Of a DNA stretch of 64,000 nt, positions 37,293 through 46,650 are shown piece after piece. The stretch's first letter is position 1. Each line of letters starts with the position of its first letter. Both the position numbers and the translations under genes were made by a program. Below the pieces are notes generated by a model, which had not been told where the DNA came from, made no database searches, and saw nothing but the letters and a program-made list of their open reading frames with translations. The DNA is from Psychromonas sp. L1A2 (GTDB lineage Bacteria > Pseudomonadota > Gammaproteobacteria > Enterobacterales > Psychromonadaceae), in NCBI RefSeq assembly GCF_009828855.1, contig NZ_WUAG01000001.1, positions 1,426,001 through 1,490,000 of the forward strand, read 5' to 3'.

Positions 37293-37649
37293 CTATTTCT
37301 TAATTGCTTTGCGCGGACCTTTACGGGTACGAGCATTCGTTTTAGAACGCTGTCCACGTACAGGCAAGCTGCGACGATGACGAAGTCCACGGTAACAACC
37401 AAGGTCCATTAGACGCTTGATGCTCATAGATACTTCACGACGTAAATCACCTTCAACGGCGAATTTAGCTACTTCTGTACGAAGCGCTTCGATTTGTGTT
37501 TCATCCAGATCTTTAAGCTTAGTATTTTCAGCAATACCTGACTCAGCACAAATAATTTGTGAACGAGTCTTGCCGATACCAAAAATAGCAGTTAATGCGA
37601 TAACTGCATGCTTATGATCAGGAACGTTAATGCCAGCGATACGGGCCAC
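37293..37649 (-). CDS. rpsM: 30S ribosomal protein S13
   Basis: Small-subunit head protein contacting tRNA. It opens [20 protein letters not shown] and contains [20 protein letters not shown]. It has 118 residues. The start codon is GTG at 37649 within the stretch AGGAGTGCATAGTGGCC, which is the same start context as the E. coli alpha operon, where S4 binds. Confidence 0.97.
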   Translation of the reverse strand: MARIAGINVPDHKHAVIALTAIFGIGKTRSQIICAESGIAENTKLKDLDETQIEALRTEVAKFAVEGDLRREVSMSIKRLMDLGCYRGLRHRRSLPVRGQRSKTNARTRKGPRKAIKK

Positions 37650-37745
37650 TATGCACTCCTTAAAGTTAACGATTTATTTGCGAAAAGCCCGAAAGGATGC
37701 TCTACAAATAATGATTATAAAATGCGATTCAAACTTGAATCACTA
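37650..37745 (-). promoter_or_regulatory. Probable alpha-operon leader (S4-binding mRNA structure)
   Basis: The rpmJ-rpsM spacer on the minus strand contains a GATTCAAGTTTGAATC hairpin, then CGGGCTTTTCGC and AGGAGTGCATAGTGGCCCGT running into rpsM. The GGGCTTTTC element and the start-site sequence agree with what I know of the E. coli pseudoknot through which S4 represses translation. A covariance-model search would settle it. Confidence 0.6.
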
Positions 37746-37764
37746 GGATTTTGATATCCAAACT

Positions 37765-37878
37765 TTAGCCTTGGCGTTGTTTATGCTTTGGCTCTACGCA
37801 GATAACTCGCACCACACCGTGGCGCTTGATTACTTTGCAGTTACGACAGATCTTTTTAACGGATGCACGAACTTTCAT
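37765..37878 (-). CDS. rpmJ: 50S ribosomal protein L36
   Basis: A 37-residue zinc-ribbon protein of the large subunit. Reading from ATG 37878: [20 protein letters not shown] then [17 protein letters not shown]. The Cys/His ligands (CRNC, C and H) are intact, so it is the zinc-binding C+ form. In most gammaproteobacteria rpmJ follows secY; here it is the first gene of the transcript and an independent promoter candidate lies upstream. Confidence 0.97.
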   Translation of the reverse strand: MKVRASVKKICRNCKVIKRHGVVRVICVEPKHKQRQG

Positions 37879-37962
37879 TGCAACACTCCGGTTAGTAAAT
37901 ATTAGCCTCTCAAAGGGCGAACAAATTAAAAGTAAACCTGCAACGCCGGAAAGGGGTGGTGG

Positions 37963-37991
37963 AATATAGCAAATATTAGATGTTTTTTCGA
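37963..37991 (-). promoter_or_regulatory. Candidate sigma-70 promoter for rpmJ and the alpha operon
   Basis: On the minus strand: TCGAAA (37991-37986), 17 bases, then TATATT (37968-37963), followed by a C-rich discriminator (CCACCACCCC). It lies about 85 bases upstream of rpmJ. A promoter is required here because secY and the spc operon are absent upstream. Confidence 0.5.
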
Positions 37992-38245
37992 GAAATACTT
38001 TAATGTAAATGAAGAATTATCAGCATATTAAGTAATTTAAAGTAATGCAGAGTCCCCCTAGTTTTAAAGTCATTTCATGGACTCAAATTTAGAAAGTAGT
38101 TTAAGGAGTAGTTTAAGGAGTAGTTTATTTCGTATTGTAGAGGAGCTGAACACGTTAAGTTTGATTTTAAAATAGTATTTTTAGCTGTATTTACTGACAG
38201 ATTATATTTGTAATATAACCTGTCAGTTGATCTACAAAATGCGCT
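37992..38245. other. Gap between the alpha operon and the chemotaxis receptor
   Basis: No secY or other ribosomal gene is present. A short tandem duplication occurs (AGTAGTTTAAGGAGTAGTTTAAGGAG region, near 38095-38124). Otherwise nothing is recognisable. Confidence 0.45.
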
Positions 38246-39804
38246 TTATATTTTGAAAGAGCCTACATGCTTATCTAACGTGTCTGCAAGTTCGGTTAAG
38301 TTTCTGCTGGTGACCTCTAATGCCTGACTAGCAGTTGCACCTTCTACTATTGAGTTATTCACTGTATCCATATTCATGTTAATTTCATTAGATACACTCG
38401 ATTGTTCCTCTGTTGCAGTGGCTACTTGAGTATTTAAATCTAATATTGCGATGACTTGATTTGATATTTTGACGAGTGCTTGTTGCGCTTCTTCAGTGGC
38501 TTTTGAACCTTCATAGGTTAACGATTTACTGATGTCCATTGCCTCTACTGCACTTTTAGCTTCAGTTTGAAGGTAGTCAATCATTTTTTGGATTTCACCC
38601 GTTGATTTAGCAGTTTTTGTTGCTAGGTTTCTGACTTCATCGGCTACTACTGCAAAACCTCTTCCGGCTTCTCCGGCGCGCGCTGCTTCAATGGCTGCAT
38701 TTAAAGCAAGCAGATTAGTTTGTTCTGAAATACTGTTAATAACTTCAAGAATTGATCCTATAGATTGTGTTCTATCGGCTAATGACGTAATCACTAGTGA
38801 AGTATTGTTGATTTCTTCAGATAGGTTTTGGATGGTGCTCGTCGCCTCCTGTAGTATTTTATTACCCTCTTGCGTTTCTTTGTTTACATCTTGTGCTGCA
38901 TCAGCCGCACCTGATGCATTTGAAGAAATTTCATTGATGGTTGCGATCATTTCGTTCATTGAGGTGACGACTAAGATAGATTGCTCACTTTGTTCTTCAC
39001 CTCGTGTTAATGAACGTAAAGCTTGGTCTCTAACATCGGTAGCTGACAGACCTAATTGCACGCCTGTTTTAACAACTTGAGTCACTATTTCATTAATATT
39101 GCTAGCAAAGGAATTGAAAGCGATCGAGATACGCGTGATTTCATCATTACCTTTAATAGGCAATCTTACGGTAAGGTCACCGTCACCTTTAGAGATATCT
39201 TCTAATGCAAGTTGTAATCCTGAAAGGGGTTTGAAAAGATGATTCATTACCCAAATAAGAATACAGATACAGATAATAAATATCCCTGAGATTGCAACTA
39301 ACTGAATCATTAATATGTCAGCAGCCGCTTTGCTGACTTCTGTAATTGGAATACCGATATCTACCGTTCCATAAAGCTCACCGTTGACATAGATAGGAGT
39401 CATGATGTCGTAAACCCACACTTTTTGTACGTCGGCATACCATTTAGAGTGTTGAGAAACCCCTTGGCTTGCACCTTTTACCGAATAACTGTCGTCGTAG
39501 ACTTTATTAAGCTTTTCTCTGTCACTGTGTGCAACCGCTTTTACTTGTTTATTAATGACAATGGCATAGGAAATATCAGGACGATTTTTAAGTGAAGTGA
39601 CCAAACTTTGTAAGTCGACCAATGGTTGTGGTGATTTTCTAGAATATATTCAACATTGGTAACCAGTAAAGAAGCCTGTTGCTGTGATTTTTTGAGAATT
39701 ATTTTATCTATTTCTTGGTTAGAAATATAAGAGGTTGAAGCAATGCTAGTAATTGCCGCAATAACAAACATTGCAAATACTACTATTAGTATTGTTTTTT
39801 TCAT
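38246..39804 (-). pseudogene. Methyl-accepting chemotaxis protein, interrupted by a frameshift
   Basis: Transmembrane chemoreceptor signalling to CheA/CheW. The N-terminal part (from ATG 39804) gives a membrane anchor (ILIVVFAMFVIAAITSIAST) and the start of a periplasmic Cache-type sensor ([12 protein letters not shown]). The rest is in another frame: [20 protein letters not shown], a second membrane segment (about [18 protein letters not shown]), HAMP ([21 protein letters not shown]) and the signalling hairpin tip [20 protein letters not shown]. The shift lies between 39620 and 39641, where a one-base loss would explain the break. Whether it is a real mutation or a sequence error cannot be told. 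No in-frame start other than a TTG at 39622 serves the second part. Confidence 0.85.
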
Positions 39805-40342
39805 TTTCTATTTCCTGAAGTTGTTAAATATTCCTTCTTAGATTCATATAAAAAGTGAAGGAGTTAGCCATAAAGGAGTATATACACTATAAATATTATC
39901 GAAAAGTGATTACTATTTAAATTAGCAATTATTGATCCAAAACTTATGTTGTAGTGTGTAGTTTTATTAATTAAGTTATTAACTATTTTATTCATTTTGA
40001 ATGGACAAAGAGAGTAGAAGTAAATTAAATATAAGCAAATGCATCTTAAAAAAATTAAGTTTTTAGCATTAGATTTGTATTTTAATGTTTGAGCTATGCT
40101 GTCGTATAGATATTAAGTTGCTTATATTTGATATGGGGGTTGGCCAACATAGTTGTAAATTCACTAAAGATCGCATCTTGTAGAAAGCGTTAATTAAATA
40201 AACGCCGTTTTGTGGTTAAACTGATTGTATTGTAAGTATTTTATTTAATTGTTTCTTGTCTGGATGTAATTAAGCTAATCTGTTGTTTATCAATAATATC
40301 TATCACTGAAGTGTTAGTGCTTGCTTAGAGGAATAACAGACA
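39805..40342. other. AT-rich divergent intergenic region
   Basis: About 540 bases between the divergent receptor gene and the MoxR gene. It must carry promoters for both. No convincing hexamer pair, repeat or small gene was found. Confidence 0.4.
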
Positions 40343-41251
40343 ATGCATAATAAGATTGCAAAAATATTGGCACAGCTGAATGCTGTTTTATTAGGTAAAG
40401 AGCGACAGACTAAGCTGGCGCTGGTTTGTTTATTAGCCGATGGTCACCTGTTGATTGAGGATTTACCGGGGATGGGCAAAACAACGTTAGCGGGTGCATT
40501 GGCTCGAACATTAGGGTTAGATTATCAACGCGTACAATTCACCAGTGATATGTTGCCTGCCGACATTTTAGGGGTGTCCATTTTTGATAAGCAATTGCAG
40601 CAATTCACCTTTCATCAAGGTCCTGTTTTTACACAAGTGTTATTAGCCGATGAAATAAACCGCGCCAGTCCTAAAACACAAAGTGCATTATTAGAAGCGA
40701 TGGAAGAGCGTAAAATATCTATTGATAAACATACCTACCCGTTAAGCGACCCTTTTTTTGTTATTGCGACACAAAATCCACAGGATCAAGCTGGCACGTT
40801 CCCATTGCCTGAGTCTCAGTTAGACCGTTTTATGATGCGTATCGAATTAGGTTTTCCTAGTAAGGACGCTGAGTTATTAATGTTAAAAGGGCAATATCAG
40901 CCACAATCAACCGAAGCCATTATTGACAGCCTACAATTAAATGAAATGCAAGCAGCCGTCCGAACAGTGCAAGCAAGTGATGCGGTATTACATTACCTGA
41001 TCCGTTTAATTGAAGAGAGCCGTTACGGTGCTGAATACACCAATGCCTTGTCTCCTCGTTGCTCAAAAGTGTTGTTAAGTGCAGCTAAAGCAATGGCTTT
41101 TATTGAACAGCGTGATTACGTGACGCCTGAAGATATTCAAGCGGTGTTTGCTGCTGTGGCAGATCACCGATTAAATGGAGTGAATGGTTTTAAGAAAGGC
41201 GGTCAAGCGTTGAGCCAAACACTGTTAAACAATGTTGATCCTCTGCAATAG
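40343..41251 (+). CDS. MoxR-family AAA+ ATPase
   Basis: Chaperone-like ATPase that usually works with adjacent DUF58/VWA proteins. Walker A LPGMGKTT (41-48), Walker B VLLADEINRA (99-108) and the sensor region FVIATQNPQDQAGTFPLPES are diagnostic of MoxR. At 302 residues it has the typical length. The three-gene set MoxR, DUF58 and transglutaminase-like protein (40343-44448) is a widespread conserved operon of poorly known function, often linked to cell-envelope stress. Confidence 0.92.
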   Translation: MHNKIAKILAQLNAVLLGKERQTKLALVCLLADGHLLIEDLPGMGKTTLAGALARTLGLDYQRVQFTSDMLPADILGVSIFDKQLQQFTFHQGPVFTQVLLADEINRASPKTQSALLEAMEERKISIDKHTYPLSDPFFVIATQNPQDQAGTFPLPESQLDRFMMRIELGFPSKDAELLMLKGQYQPQSTEAIIDSLQLNEMQAAVRTVQASDAVLHYLIRLIEESRYGAEYTNALSPRCSKVLLSAAKAMAFIEQRDYVTPEDIQAVFAAVADHRLNGVNGFKKGGQALSQTLLNNVDPLQ

Positions 41252-41444
41252 TTTTTCACTTAAAGGCTATAAGAACTTCACCATCAGTCGTTGTTATAGG
41301 TAAAAGGTATTGTTATAAGGCATTGTTATAAGGTGGTACCACAAGCTATCACTACATATGCAGACTAAAGCGACTGCTAAACATTATCTTTATAAACCAT
41401 CACTGAAACTGAAATAGCAAAAAAGATCGAGTAAAGGTAACGGA

Positions 41445-42452
41445 ATGACCGCAAAAAAAATTACTAATAAGTTTAAGACGCTGATAAATCAACGCTTCGA
41501 CCGTTGGCTTATTAAGCGTATTCCCGTGGTTGATAGTATTACCTTAAATCGAGGTAATAGTTTTATTTTCCCATCTCGTTTTGGCCTGATGTTTTTGGCG
41601 ACCTGTGTTATTTTATTTTTGGTTGGCACTAATTATCAAAACAACTTAATTCTATTTTTAGTATACTTTTTATTAAGCTTTATGATCACGTGTTTACTAT
41701 TAAGTTATCAAAACTTATCAGGTCTTGTGTTGACGGCGACCAATAGTGAAGATCAATTTGCTAATGAAAATTGTACATTCACACTTCGTTTAACCTTGCC
41801 AAGAAATGCCAAATCGAATCGTGCCCAACAAACGAGTTTTGCTTTTAAACAGGCTAGTTCAACTTTCCCTTCGAGCATCGCGCAACCTTTATCTGAACAA
41901 CAAAATATAACCTTGTTTGCAAAAAGTGCGAAACGAGGTTGGTTTAAACCTGGGCGAGTCACGGTTCAGTCTTATTATCCTTTTGGGTTGTTTAGAGTGT
42001 GGTCACATATCGATCTGGGTTTCTCAAGCTTGTTATACCCAAGCCCCATTGAAAATGCATTAAATGACGTGGTGCTAAGCGGTGAAGAAACTGATGTAGG
42101 CAACCAAGCAGCTAAAGTTGGTTTTGATACGTTTAGTACTTTAAAGCCATTTCAACAGGGCGAGTCCTTAAAATCGATCGCATGGAAACAAGTTGCTCAA
42201 GGCAAAGGGACTTTTACTAAGTTGTTTGAGGAAGAGCGAGGTGGCGATGTGTTTTTATCGCTATCTGCTTTTAATGGTGTGCCCACTGAAAAGCGGTTAT
42301 CCATGTTAGCTTATCAAGTGTTAACGTATGAACAGCAAGGCATTAGCTATGCATTAGATCTTGGAACAAGGGTTATTGACGTTGGCTCTGGTGCGGAACA
42401 TCAACAGTTATGTTTGCGTGCCTTAGCGTTATATGGAGATGAGCATGCCTGA
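41445..42452 (+). CDS. DUF58 domain protein
   Basis: A 335-residue membrane-anchored protein. Two adjacent transmembrane segments (about 45-65 and 67-86) are followed by a beta-rich region. The DUF58 core follows (GFDTFSTLKPFQQGESLKSI and AWKQVAQGKG, about 223-260), related to von Willebrand A domains. It follows the MoxR gene after 193 bases and overlaps the transglutaminase gene by eight bases, so it is part of the same unit. The MoxR protein is expected to act on it. Confidence 0.85.
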   Translation: MTAKKITNKFKTLINQRFDRWLIKRIPVVDSITLNRGNSFIFPSRFGLMFLATCVILFLVGTNYQNNLILFLVYFLLSFMITCLLLSYQNLSGLVLTATNSEDQFANENCTFTLRLTLPRNAKSNRAQQTSFAFKQASSTFPSSIAQPLSEQQNITLFAKSAKRGWFKPGRVTVQSYYPFGLFRVWSHIDLGFSSLLYPSPIENALNDVVLSGEETDVGNQAAKVGFDTFSTLKPFQQGESLKSIAWKQVAQGKGTFTKLFEEERGGDVFLSLSAFNGVPTEKRLSMLAYQVLTYEQQGISYALDLGTRVIDVGSGAEHQQLCLRALALYGDEHA

Positions 42453-44448
42453 GTTTCTAACACGTCAAAGCTTGTCGTTAATTGTGTTTAGTTATGCATT
42501 AGTTCTCGTGTTATTAGCTGATCAAGTCAATGCACTATTAATCATTTTTGGTGTGCTTTGTGCTGCGTGGCGTATTGCACTGTTTACTGGACGAGTGACG
42601 GCATTAAATAAAGCTATTACCAATAGTATATCGGTCGTTTGTATCGCGATTATTGTGTTGATGGTTTATAAATTAGGTGTGCTAAATATATTAGTACATG
42701 TCATTTTGTTAGGGTTTAGTCTTAAGTTTCTGGAATTAAAATCTGTTCGAGATGTGCACTTTTTTGTCAATACAGGTTTAGTGCTCGTCGCGGTTTTCCT
42801 TGTGTTTAATCATACTATATTGATGGCCAGTGCAGCTGCCATTGTGGCATGTCTGCTGCTAATGATTTTACTGTCAATACACGGTGCAGCTTTAAACACA
42901 AAACCCCAACTTAAAATACTGAGTAAGATATTAGTCTTAAGTTTGCCATTGGCGATTATTCTTTTCCTTGTGTTACCTCGCCTACCTTCTATGTGGCAAA
43001 TGCCATTACAAAATAAAGCAACGACGGGGTTAACGGATAGTGTCAGCCCGGGCAGTATTGCTGAGTTAAGTCAATCTTCTGCATTAGCGTTTAGAGCGAG
43101 TTTTAGTGGTGAGCCGCCGAAGGGGCAAGCGCGTTATTGGCGAGTGCTTACTTTAGATGAGTTTGATGGGAAAACATGGTCACAGAGTAGCAGCCTGAAA
43201 AGAGAAGAACGAAGGGTTAGAAGAGGACAACAGATTGAATACGAATTAATTGATAAACAAAGTAGTTATCAATTAATACTAGAACCTCATTATAAACATT
43301 ACGTACCGAGTCTAGATTTTGCCTATTCAAGTAATGACAGTACCTTGTTAAGTGACTTTAGCTTACGCAGTATCGATCCTGTTTATAAACGTCAAGCCTT
43401 TGAAATAGAGCAATATAAGCAAGTTGATGGTTTTGCTAATACCGCTAAATCATTACAAAAATATACGCAGTTACCAAATAAGATTGCAGCAATAGATAAC
43501 CCTAAAACAAGAGAGTGGATAGACAATAAGCTCGCTGCAGGTATTGATAAATATACGATATTAGAACAATTGTTAACGATGTTTAATAAAGGTGATTTTC
43601 GTTATACCTTAAAACCACCTTTATTGGGTGGGCAACAAATTGATGATTTTCTCTTTTCATCACAAGCAGGATTTTGTGTTCATTACGCGAGTACTTATTT
43701 GTATGTGGCTAGGGTATTGGATGTGCCTGCACGTATGGTCGCTGGTTATTTAGGAGGGGAATGGGATAACTCGAATGCGTTTTTGAGCGTACGCCAATAT
43801 GATGCTCATGCTTGGGTTGAAATTTGGAAAGATAAGCAATGGGTGCGTGTTGACCCAACGGCTTATGTTTCACCAGAACGCGTTGAGCAAGGTATCTTGC
43901 AAAGCTTGGATGATCAAAGTGAGTTTTTATCAGGGCAATACTTGTCACTTCGTCATTGGCAAAATAATCAATTATTCAATCAACTTACTAACTTTCTTGA
44001 TAGAGCTGATTATTTTTGGGCGGTTTGGGTTATAAATTATGATAATCAGAAGCAACTTGAAATACTGAAACGTTTATTGAGTAATATTCCTTGGTTAAAT
44101 TTATCAATGTTGATTCTGCTACTGTTATTTTTAGGCGCAACGATCACTGCATTATGGATATTTAAACCGTGGCAATCTGAAAAATTATCTATTGAAGATC
44201 GTCTGTTTAATCAGTTATATGAGAAAGTAACTGAAAAATATTTAACAAGAAGCAAAGGACAGACAGTTGTAGATTACTGTAAAACGTTAGGCGAGCTTAA
44301 GGTTAATGCGCAGCCTTCATTGCTAAAGTTTGCTACGTTGTATAACCAAATAAAATATCAGGCCAGTTTAACATCATCGCAAAAAAGCGTGTTGATTGCA
44401 GAGCTTGTCGTGTTGAAAAAAGCGATTAATAAGCAATGTAAGCGTTAA
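42445..44448 (+). CDS. Transglutaminase-like membrane protein (TgpA/DUF3488 type)
   Basis: Integral membrane protein with a periplasmic cysteine-protease-like domain. Several N-terminal helices (about 8-190, DUF3488) are followed by the transglutaminase core: SSQAGFCVHYASTYLYVARV with the catalytic Cys, YDAHAWVEIW with His, and RVDPTAYVSPERV with Asp. A further helix (SMLILLLLFLGATITALWIF) precedes a C-terminal DUF4129-like region. Length about 668 residues. The P. aeruginosa homologue TgpA is essential, but its substrate is unknown. I chose ATG 42445 because GGAG stands six bases before it; ATG 42433 is an alternative. Confidence 0.9.
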   Translation: MPEFLTRQSLSLIVFSYALVLVLLADQVNALLIIFGVLCAAWRIALFTGRVTALNKAITNSISVVCIAIIVLMVYKLGVLNILVHVILLGFSLKFLELKSVRDVHFFVNTGLVLVAVFLVFNHTILMASAAAIVACLLLMILLSIHGAALNTKPQLKILSKILVLSLPLAIILFLVLPRLPSMWQMPLQNKATTGLTDSVSPGSIAELSQSSALAFRASFSGEPPKGQARYWRVLTLDEFDGKTWSQSSSLKREERRVRRGQQIEYELIDKQSSYQLILEPHYKHYVPSLDFAYSSNDSTLLSDFSLRSIDPVYKRQAFEIEQYKQVDGFANTAKSLQKYTQLPNKIAAIDNPKTREWIDNKLAAGIDKYTILEQLLTMFNKGDFRYTLKPPLLGGQQIDDFLFSSQAGFCVHYASTYLYVARVLDVPARMVAGYLGGEWDNSNAFLSVRQYDAHAWVEIWKDKQWVRVDPTAYVSPERVEQGILQSLDDQSEFLSGQYLSLRHWQNNQLFNQLTNFLDRADYFWAVWVINYDNQKQLEILKRLLSNIPWLNLSMLILLLLFLGATITALWIFKPWQSEKLSIEDRLFNQLYEKVTEKYLTRSKGQTVVDYCKTLGELKVNAQPSLLKFATLYNQIKYQASLTSSQKSVLIAELVVLKKAINKQCKR

Positions 44449-44459
44449 TTTAACACTCA

Positions 44460-45250
44460 AAAATGGATTAACCTCGAAGGGGAAATAGGGGATAAGTTAA
44501 AAAATAGGTTAGCCTCAAAGGGTAGATATTTTGACCTTGGGACGCATGCTTCAGGCTGCTTGTTTTGCTTTTTGTGTTCACATTACACTTTTAAAGGTCT
44601 TTCTTCGAGGCTTTCGTGTAGTTCTGTTCTTCGTGGTTAGTTGTTTTTTTTAAAGTCAAAAGCCGATTAACCACGAAGGCACGAAGGGTGGAGAAGGTTA
44701 AATCAAAAAACATTTTAATCATGTTGGTGTTTCTTCGTGTCCTTCGTGAAGCGCAGCGCTTCGTGGTTAGTTGTGTTTTTAAAATCAAAAGCAGTTTGAC
44801 CACGAAGGCACGAAGGGTGGAGAAGGTTAAATCAAAAAATATTTTAATCATGTTGGTGTTTCTTCGTGCTCTTCGTGGTTGCTTAAGATCTTTACAGTCA
44901 AAAGCTAATTAACCACGAAGGCACGAAGAGTAGAGAAGGTAAGCTCAAAAGCAGCTATTCAATTTTAAAGGTTTTTCTTCGTGCCCTTCGTGTAGCGAAG
45001 CGCTTCGTGGTTGATTAAGATCTTTAAACTCAAAAGCGGATTAACCACGAAGGCACGAAGAGTAGAGAAGGTTAAATCAAAAGCTTAAAAAAATATTAAT
45101 GATGGTTTTTCTTCGTGTAGCGCAGCGCTTCGTGGTTAGTTGTGTTTTTAAAGTCAAAAGCGAATTAACCACGAAGGCACGAAGAGTAGAGAAGGTAAGT
45201 TCAAAAGCAGACATTCATTTTTAAAGGTGTTTTTCGTGGTTTGCTAAGTC
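44460..45250. repeat. Array 2 of the CCACGAAG inverted-arm repeats
   Basis: About six units downstream of the transglutaminase gene. Forward arms are near 44669, 44798, 44911, 45043 and 45166, with degenerate ones near 44469 and 44509; inverted arms near 44601, 44731, 44860, 44974, 45108 and 45228. Cores contain recurring text (ATTTTAATCATGTTGGTGTTTC twice). The first unit holds the GGGACGCATGCTTCAGGCTGC module at about 44541. Apparent open frames of 70-90 codons in both directions are made of repeat units. Confidence 0.9.
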
Positions 45251-45344
45251 TTTTTAAAGCAAAAACTTTACGATTAAATAGCATTAACAGATTATTTTAG
45301 TTAGTTAACTATACTAATTAATATTTGAAGTTGAGGATAATAAT

Positions 45345-45716
45345 ATGGAGTTTGATGATTTATCTTTTTAAGTTATTGGTTGTGCTATTGAAGTTCATAA
45401 AAACTTAGGTCCTGGATTACTAGAGTCGAGTTATGAAAAATGTTTAGCTTATGAATTATCCAATTTAAATATCCCATACAAGCAACAATTTTCCTTACCT
45501 ATAAGATATAAATCTATTGAGATTGATTGCGCCTATAGAATTGATCTACTCGTTGCTGATGAGATCATTATTGAACTCAAAAGTGTAAGTCAGTTAACAG
45601 CTATCCATGAAGCACAAATATTAACCTATATGAAATTAGCTAATGTGAAGACAGGTCTGTTAATTAATTTTAATACTGTTTTTTTGAAGAATGGTATTAA
45701 GCGTTTTAAAACTTAA
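45345..45716 (+). pseudogene. GxxExxY-family gene (PD-(D/E)XK nuclease-like) with an early stop codon
   Basis: Reading from ATG 45345: MEFDDLSF, then TAA at 45369-45371, then in the same frame VIGCAIEVHKNLGPGLLESS YEKCLAYEL... to TAA 45716. The total is 124 codons, the usual length of GxxExxY proteins. The signature G-LL-E-SS-Y is exact, and IDLLVADEIIIELKSV supplies the D...ExK pattern of the PD-(D/E)XK nuclease fold (PF13366). Only codon 9 is abnormal, where a sense codon such as AAA is expected, so decay is recent or the stop is bypassed. No usual start codon follows the stop. A ribosome site (GAGGATAATAATATG) precedes the ATG. The gene lies between repeat arrays 2 and 3. Confidence 0.82.
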
Positions 45717-45721
45717 TAACC

Positions 45722-46557
45722 AAAGCTATTTAACTACTAAGGTGTGAAAGGCGGAGAAGATTCAATTATTTTAATCATGTCGTTTTTTCTTCGTGCTCTT
45801 CGTGTAGCGAAGCGCTTCGTGGTTAGTTATGTTTTTAAAGTCAAAAGCGGATTAACCACGAAGGCACGAAGAGTAGAGAAGGTTAAGTCAAAAGCTTAAA
45901 AAAATATTAATGATGGTTTTTCTTCGTGAAGCGCAGCGCTTCGTGGTTAGTTGTGTTTTTAAAGTCAAAGCGAATTAACCGCGGAGGCACGAAGGGTAGA
46001 GAAGTTAAGGCCAAAATTAGAAACTCATTTTTAAAGGTTTTCTTCGTGCTCTTCGTGTAGCGAAGCGCTTCGTGGTTGATTAAGATCTTTAAAGTCAAAA
46101 GCGAATTAACCACGAAGGGTGGAGAAGATAAGGTCAAAAACAGCTATTCAATTTTAAAGGTTTTTCTTCGTGTCCTTCGTGTAGCGCAGCGCTTCGTGGT
46201 TAGTTGTGTTTTTAAAGTCAAAGCGAATTAACCGCGGAGGCACGAAGAGTAGTAAAGGTAAGCTCAAAAGCAGTCATTAACTTTTAAAGGTTTTTCTTCT
46301 TGTCCTTCGTGTAGCGCAGCGCTTCGTGGTTGATTAAGATTTTTAAAGTCAAAAGCAGATTAACCACAAAGGTAGATGTTTTGACTTTGGGGCGCATGCT
46401 TTAGCCTGCTTGTTTTGTTTTTTGTGTTCTCATTATACTTTTAAAGGTTTTTCTTCGTGCTCTTCGTGTAGCGCAGCGCTTCGTGGTTGATTAAGATTTT
46501 TAAACTCAAAGCGGATTAACCACGAAGGCACGAAGTGTAGAGAAGGTAAGGTCAAAA
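45722..46557. repeat. Array 3 of the CCACGAAG inverted-arm repeats
   Basis: About six units between the GxxExxY gene and btsS. Forward arms are near 45850, 45975, 46106, 46226, 46361 (degenerate) and 46517; inverted arms near 45788, 45918, 46038, 46164, 46297 and 46450, most extended by TAGCGCAGCGCTTCGTGG or TAGCGAAGCGCTTCGTGG. A GGGGCGCATGCTTTAGCCTGC module occurs at about 46391. The array ends about 93 bases before the btsS start codon. Confidence 0.9.
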
Positions 46558-46569
46558 AATTAATTATTG

Positions 46570-46598
46570 TTAAGACAGTATTGTGACATTGTTATAAT
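46570..46598 (+). promoter_or_regulatory. Candidate promoter of btsSR
   Basis: TTAAGA (46570-46575), a 17-base spacer and TATAAT (46593-46598) lie between the end of repeat array 3 and the GTG start of btsS at 46651. Confidence 0.55.
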
Positions 46599-46650
46599 AT
46601 GCGCTTCTATCGTTTTATGTTGTTATTGGCTTTGCTTATTAGGAGTTGTT

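Noticed and set aside
44591-44912. Open frames of 70-90 codons on both strands within array 2 (similar ones in arrays 3, 4 and 5)
   Set aside because: They consist of the repeat arms translated (texts such as RRARRVEKVKSKNILIMLVF recur), lack ribosome sites and appear wherever the repeat occurs.
46567-46650. TTG start for btsS 28 codons upstream
   Set aside because: The extension (LRQYCDIVIICAS) overlaps the candidate promoter; GTG 46651 has AGGAG at the right distance and aligns with the known N-terminus.
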